This document shows, piece by piece, positions 63,522 to 64,000 of a stretch of 64,000 nt of DNA. The position numbers and the translations under genes were made by a program. The notes beneath the pieces were generated by a model, which did not search any database, was not told the DNA's origin, and saw nothing but the letters and a program-made list of their open reading frames with translations. Source of the stretch: Clostridiales bacterium (GTDB lineage: Bacteria > Bacillota > Clostridia > Oscillospirales > Oscillospiraceae); NCBI GenBank assembly GCA_029265975.1, contig JAJUGN010000001.1, positions 62,001-126,000 on the forward strand, read 5' to 3'. Each line of letters starts with the position of its first letter. Positions within the stretch are counted from its first letter, which is position 1.

Positions 63522-64000
63522 ATGGACTTTGCAAGGATAAGGTACTTTGTGGACGTGGTCAAATTCGGCAGCTTTACCAAAGCGGCTCACGCAAATTACA
63601 TTTCGCAGACGGCAATAAGCCTCCAAATCGCGGCGCTTGAGTCCGAGCTCGGCATAAGGCTCATAAACAGAAGCAAAAAGGGCTTAACCGTAACGGAAGC
63701 GGGACGATCCTTTTACGACAGCTGCATTCAGATCCTGAGCCAGTATTCGCGCTCGGTGTCGATAGCAAAATGTGTGGATCAGGGCCTCTCCGGCAGAATT
63801 ACTCTCGGGGTTTCTCTCGGGATGAATAATCGCCATATTCACAACGCGATTTACGAACTTCTTGAGAAATACAAAGACGTGGCGATAATGATGCGCGCGG
63901 GCGCGCCTGCCGACCTGCGTCATATGCTGAAAGCGGTGGGAATAAATATGGCGGTGGCTCTTCCCTACGATTTTTATTCACTGCCGAATGTTACCATAGA
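63522..64000 (+). CDS. LysR-family transcriptional regulator (3' end cut by window edge)
   Basis: Not in the ORF track because no stop lies in the window. From the ATG at 63522 (GGGTGG upstream) it reads MDFARIRYFVDVVKFGSFT KAAHANYISQTAISLQIAALE, the LysR winged helix, followed by the start of the effector domain (GRITLGVSLG). About 159 codons are visible. It is divergent from the OYE-family gene, the classical LysR arrangement, so it probably controls that gene and the M24 gene downstream. Confidence 0.92.
   Translation, partial: MDFARIRYFVDVVKFGSFTKAAHANYISQTAISLQIAALESELGIRLINRSKKGLTVTEAGRSFYDSCIQILSQYSRSVSIAKCVDQGLSGRITLGVSLGMNNRHIHNAIYELLEKYKDVAIMMRAGAPADLRHMLKAVGINMAVALPYDFYSLPNVTI

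Noticed and set aside
1-64000. CRISPR arrays, insertion sequences, prophage or attachment sites
   Set aside because: No regularly spaced repeats, transposase or integrase genes or terminal inverted repeats were seen; the one tRNA is not followed by a repeated 3' fragment.

Overview
The window looks like a chromosomal segment of a spore-forming, low-to-mid GC Clostridia-type Firmicute, probably anaerobic. Supporting signs are a GerW/YtfJ sporulation gene beside scpA-scpB, an IspH protein fused to ribosomal S1 domains, the rpoB-rpoC-L7Ae-rpsL-rpsG-fusA-tuf string, strong AGGAGG-type ribosome sites with many TTG and GTG starts, canonical TTGACA-N17-TATAAT promoters, SLH-domain surface proteins and an Old Yellow Enzyme-type Fe-S flavoprotein. 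A species cannot be named from this sequence alone. No rRNA, CRISPR array, prophage or insertion sequence was seen.

Positions 1-38,735 are almost entirely minus-strand housekeeping genes. In transcription order (right to left) they are: rpoB, rpoC, an L7Ae-family gene, rpsL, rpsG, fusA, tuf; carD, ispD, ispF, engB, an M50 protease, scpA, scpB, a DUF2953 gene, gerW, an rluB-type gene; an RpiR regulator, a HI0933 flavoprotein, cmk, plsC, ispH-S1; an rsuA-type gene; a CdaR/PucR-type regulator, ftsE, ftsX, an M23 hydrolase; greA, lysS, a SpoU methylase, dprA, topA, trmFO and plsX (cut by the window edge). The only plus-strand gene here is a small membrane-anchored DUF4830 protein. Three MEP isoprenoid enzymes (IspD, IspF, IspH) and two phospholipid acyltransferases (PlsX, PlsC) lie in this half.

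Positions 38,900-51,113 hold a divergent membrane glycosyltransferase and a P-type cation ATPase. The ATPase sits behind a yybP-ykoY-type manganese riboswitch whose alternative stems can be read directly. A minus-strand DUF1385-prmC-recA-recX-rimO-pgsA operon, a tRNA-Leu(CAA) and a SulP anion transporter follow.

Positions 51,226-57,960 form the most interesting accessory block, a four-gene uptake operon: a secreted alpha/alpha-toroid protein with three SLH domains, a membrane-anchored DUF4430 protein, an ECF T component, and one polypeptide carrying two ABC ATPases plus a membrane S-like domain. Toroid plus DUF4430 is the two-domain plan of animal transcobalamin/intrinsic factor, here split into two proteins, so a corrinoid-like ligand is inferred. 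The operon starts from a consensus promoter followed by a leader of about 495 nt that ends in an intrinsic terminator. I could not assign that leader to a riboswitch class.

Positions 58,000-64,000 carry a self-regulating-looking MerR/GyrI-like regulator, a compact amidohydrolase, an M24 (creatinase/prolidase) fold protein that lacks most metal ligands, a 650-aa OYE-type flavin/Fe-S oxidoreductase and a divergent LysR regulator cut by the right edge. These look like a small catabolic module whose substrate is unknown.
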